From assembly GCA_037893225.1 (NCBI GenBank), contig JAZGUH010000282.1, forward strand, positions 1,240,001 through 1,304,000: a stretch of 64,000 nt of DNA, in the 5' to 3' direction. Below the pieces are notes generated by a model that worked only from the letters and a program-made list of their open reading frames with translations, made no database searches and was not told the origin of the DNA. The position numbers and the translations under genes are program-made. The stretch is from Hippasteria phrygiana (taxonomy: Eukaryota; Echinodermata; Asteroidea; Valvatida; Goniasteridae). Positions within the stretch are counted from its first letter, which is position 1. Each line of letters starts with the position of its first letter. Of this stretch, positions 62,891 to 64,000 are shown piece by piece.

Positions 62891-64000
62891 ATATTTCATG
62901 CAATTATGAATGAGTAAAGCAAGTCCATACCCCAGGGAATTTGACAGGCATGGAGCAATAAATAGACGGTAATATGTACACAGATGTTGGCCGGAAAGAA
63001 AATAAACATTGCGAGGTTTGAATTTTCTCCACAAGTTTTAACTCTAAGAAGCCGCCGATGATTGCAACATGTAGCGCCAGATCTAAGCTATCCATACATG
63101 TCAAAATTACTGCATTTGGTTGATATTTCATGCAATTATGAATGAGTAAAGCAAGTCCATACCCCAGGGAATTTGACAGGCATGGAGCAATAAATAAAAG
63201 GTAATATGCACACAGATGGTGGCCGGAAAGAAAATAAACATTGCGAGGTTTGAATTTTCTCCACAAGTGTTAACTCTAAGAAGCCGCCGATAATTGCAAC
63301 ATGTAGCGCCAGATCTAAGCTATCCATACATGTCAAAATTACTGTATTTGGTTGATATTTCATGCAATTATGAATGAGTAAAGCGAGTCCATACCCCAGG
63401 GAATTTGACATGCATGGAGCAATAAATAGACGGAAACATGTACACAGATGTTGGCCGGAAAGAAAATAAACATTGCGAGGTTTGAATTTTCTCCACAAGT
63501 TTTAACTCTAGGAAGCCGCCGATGATTGCAACATGTAGCGCCAGATCTAAGCTATCCATACATGTCAAAATTACTGCATTTGGTTGATATTTCATGCAAT
63601 TATGAATGAGTAAAGCAAGTCCATACCCCAGGGAATTTGACAGGCATGGAGCAATAAATAAAAGGTAATATGTACACAGATGGTGGCCGGAAAGAAAATA
63701 AACATTGCGAGGTTTGAATTTTCTCCACAAGTTTTAACTCTAGGAAGCCGCCGATGATTGCAACATGTAGCGCCAGATCTAAGCTATCCATACATGTCAA
63801 AAATACTGCATTTGGTTGATATTTCATGCAATTATGAATGAATAAAGCAAGTCCATACCCCAGGGAATTTGACATGCATGGAGCAATAAATAGACGGTAA
63901 TATGTACACAGATGTTGGCCGGAAAGAAAATAAACATTGCGAGGTTTGAATTTTCTCCACAAGTTTTAACTCTAAGAAGCCGCCGATGATTGCAACATGT
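62891..64000. repeat. Right-edge segment (5, 14, 7-like, p, partial 1*)
   Basis: Monomers 272-275 plus 182 bases of monomer 276, which is cut by the window end at monomer position 182. The order 5, 14, 7 matches 234-236 and 241-243. Monomer 274 has ggaaacatg in place of ggtaacatg and ends like class 4 (T217, C223) rather than class 7. The p and 1* pair repeats the alternation seen at 58483 and 61499. Confidence 0.75.

Larger units (their letters stand above)
1..64000. repeat. Uninterrupted 232-bp satellite array, 275 complete monomers plus one partial
   Basis: The same roughly 232-bp unit follows itself head to tail throughout, with its start landmark (atatttcatgcaatt) at 1, 233, 465 and on to 63819. 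I counted 261 monomers of 232 bp, nine of 234, four of 231 and one of 236, which sum exactly to 63,818 bp. No monomer is inverted and no foreign sequence interrupts the array, and both edges lie inside it, so its true length is unknown. Classes differ by a few percent (class 1 against class 14: 10 of 232 positions), while copies within a class are close to identical. This two-level similarity is characteristic of higher-order satellite arrays in eukaryotic heterochromatin; placing it at a centromere is inference. The family is not one I recognise. Confidence 0.98.

Noticed and set aside
1..64000. Hundreds of minus-strand open frames of 75-124 codons, and nine of 198 codons
   Set aside because: They overlap one another in shifting frames because 232 is not a multiple of three, and most have no ATG at the start (the first codon is TTG). 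The 198-codon frames arise only where the AA insertion makes 234, a multiple of three. The +2, -1 and +4 indels do not preserve a frame. They are products of the repeat.
1..64000. CRISPR array
   Set aside because: The unit is 232 bp and the whole unit repeats; there are no short repeats separated by unique spacers.
1..64000. CENP-B box
   Set aside because: I looked for the TTCG....A..CGGG core on both strands of the monomer and its classes and did not see it. Absence does not exclude a centromere.
1..64000. Transposon, retroelement or other insertion within the array
   Set aside because: The landmarks recur at 231-236 bp without exception, leaving no room for an insertion.
1..64000. tRNA, rRNA or other RNA gene repeated in tandem
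   Set aside because: The monomer has no recognisable tRNA boxes or rRNA sequence, and 232 bp does not match a 5S gene or another RNA family I know.
1..64000. A hidden gene system or functional element between repeats
   Set aside because: There is no sequence between repeats. Every base belongs to a monomer, and differences among monomers are substitutions or 1-4 base indels.

Overview
This window is satellite DNA from end to end. One tandem array fills all 64,000 bases, always in the same orientation. I see no unique sequence, transposon, RNA gene or credible protein-coding gene. I divided it by hand into 275 complete monomers plus a 182-base partial monomer at the right edge. 261 monomers are 232 bp, nine are 234 bp, four are 231 bp and one is 236 bp; these lengths sum to 63,818 bp, which agrees with the last monomer starting at 63,819. 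Monomer GC is about 37.5% (counted on monomer 1). An array of this kind points to heterochromatin of a eukaryotic chromosome (centromeric, pericentromeric, subtelomeric or a satellite block). I do not recognise the family and cannot name the species.

Monomers differ at about 20 recurring positions. Numbered from the first base of the window these include 24, 31, 41, 57, 75-79, 83/84, 87, 97, 105, 130, 138, 142, 146/147, 157, 170, 193/194, 202, 217/218, 223, 229 and 232. Combinations of these define classes. I number them 1 to 18 after their order in the first 18 monomers, and add X (16.5-29.9 kb), Y (41-61 kb), 1* (5' half of class 16 with 3' half of class 1), p, 8*, 14h and 14i. Classes 1 and 14 differ at 10 of 232 positions, whereas copies of one class in different higher-order units usually differ at 0-2 of the sites I compared. 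That is the signature of higher-order repeats (HORs).

Layout: 0-9.3 kb holds two copies of an 18-class HOR, the second enlarged by an internal 4-monomer duplication. 9.3-15.1 kb has shortened and rearranged derivatives. 15.1-29.9 kb alternates a 6-monomer block with a 1,855-bp 8-monomer block carrying class X. 29.9-33.7 kb returns to the class 1-2-3 beginning. 33.7-39.2 kb is a 3,250-bp 14-mer and most of a second copy. 39.2-50.8 kb is dominated by classes 7, 8 and Y, with a perfectly phased 2,784-bp 12-mer duplication and a 7-mer HOR. 50.8-55.9 kb has 5-, 4- and 7-mer units. 55.9-64 kb has units related at 14- and then 13-monomer spacing, including a 2-monomer alternation.

There are no genes to connect. 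The biology here is concerted evolution: unequal crossover and short gene-conversion tracts, some of whose breakpoints can be placed within a few tens of bases. No undescribed gene system is visible. Open reading frames on the minus strand are by-products of the repeat. HOR boundaries are given in an arbitrary phase, and classes come from reading diagnostic sites by eye, not from an alignment.
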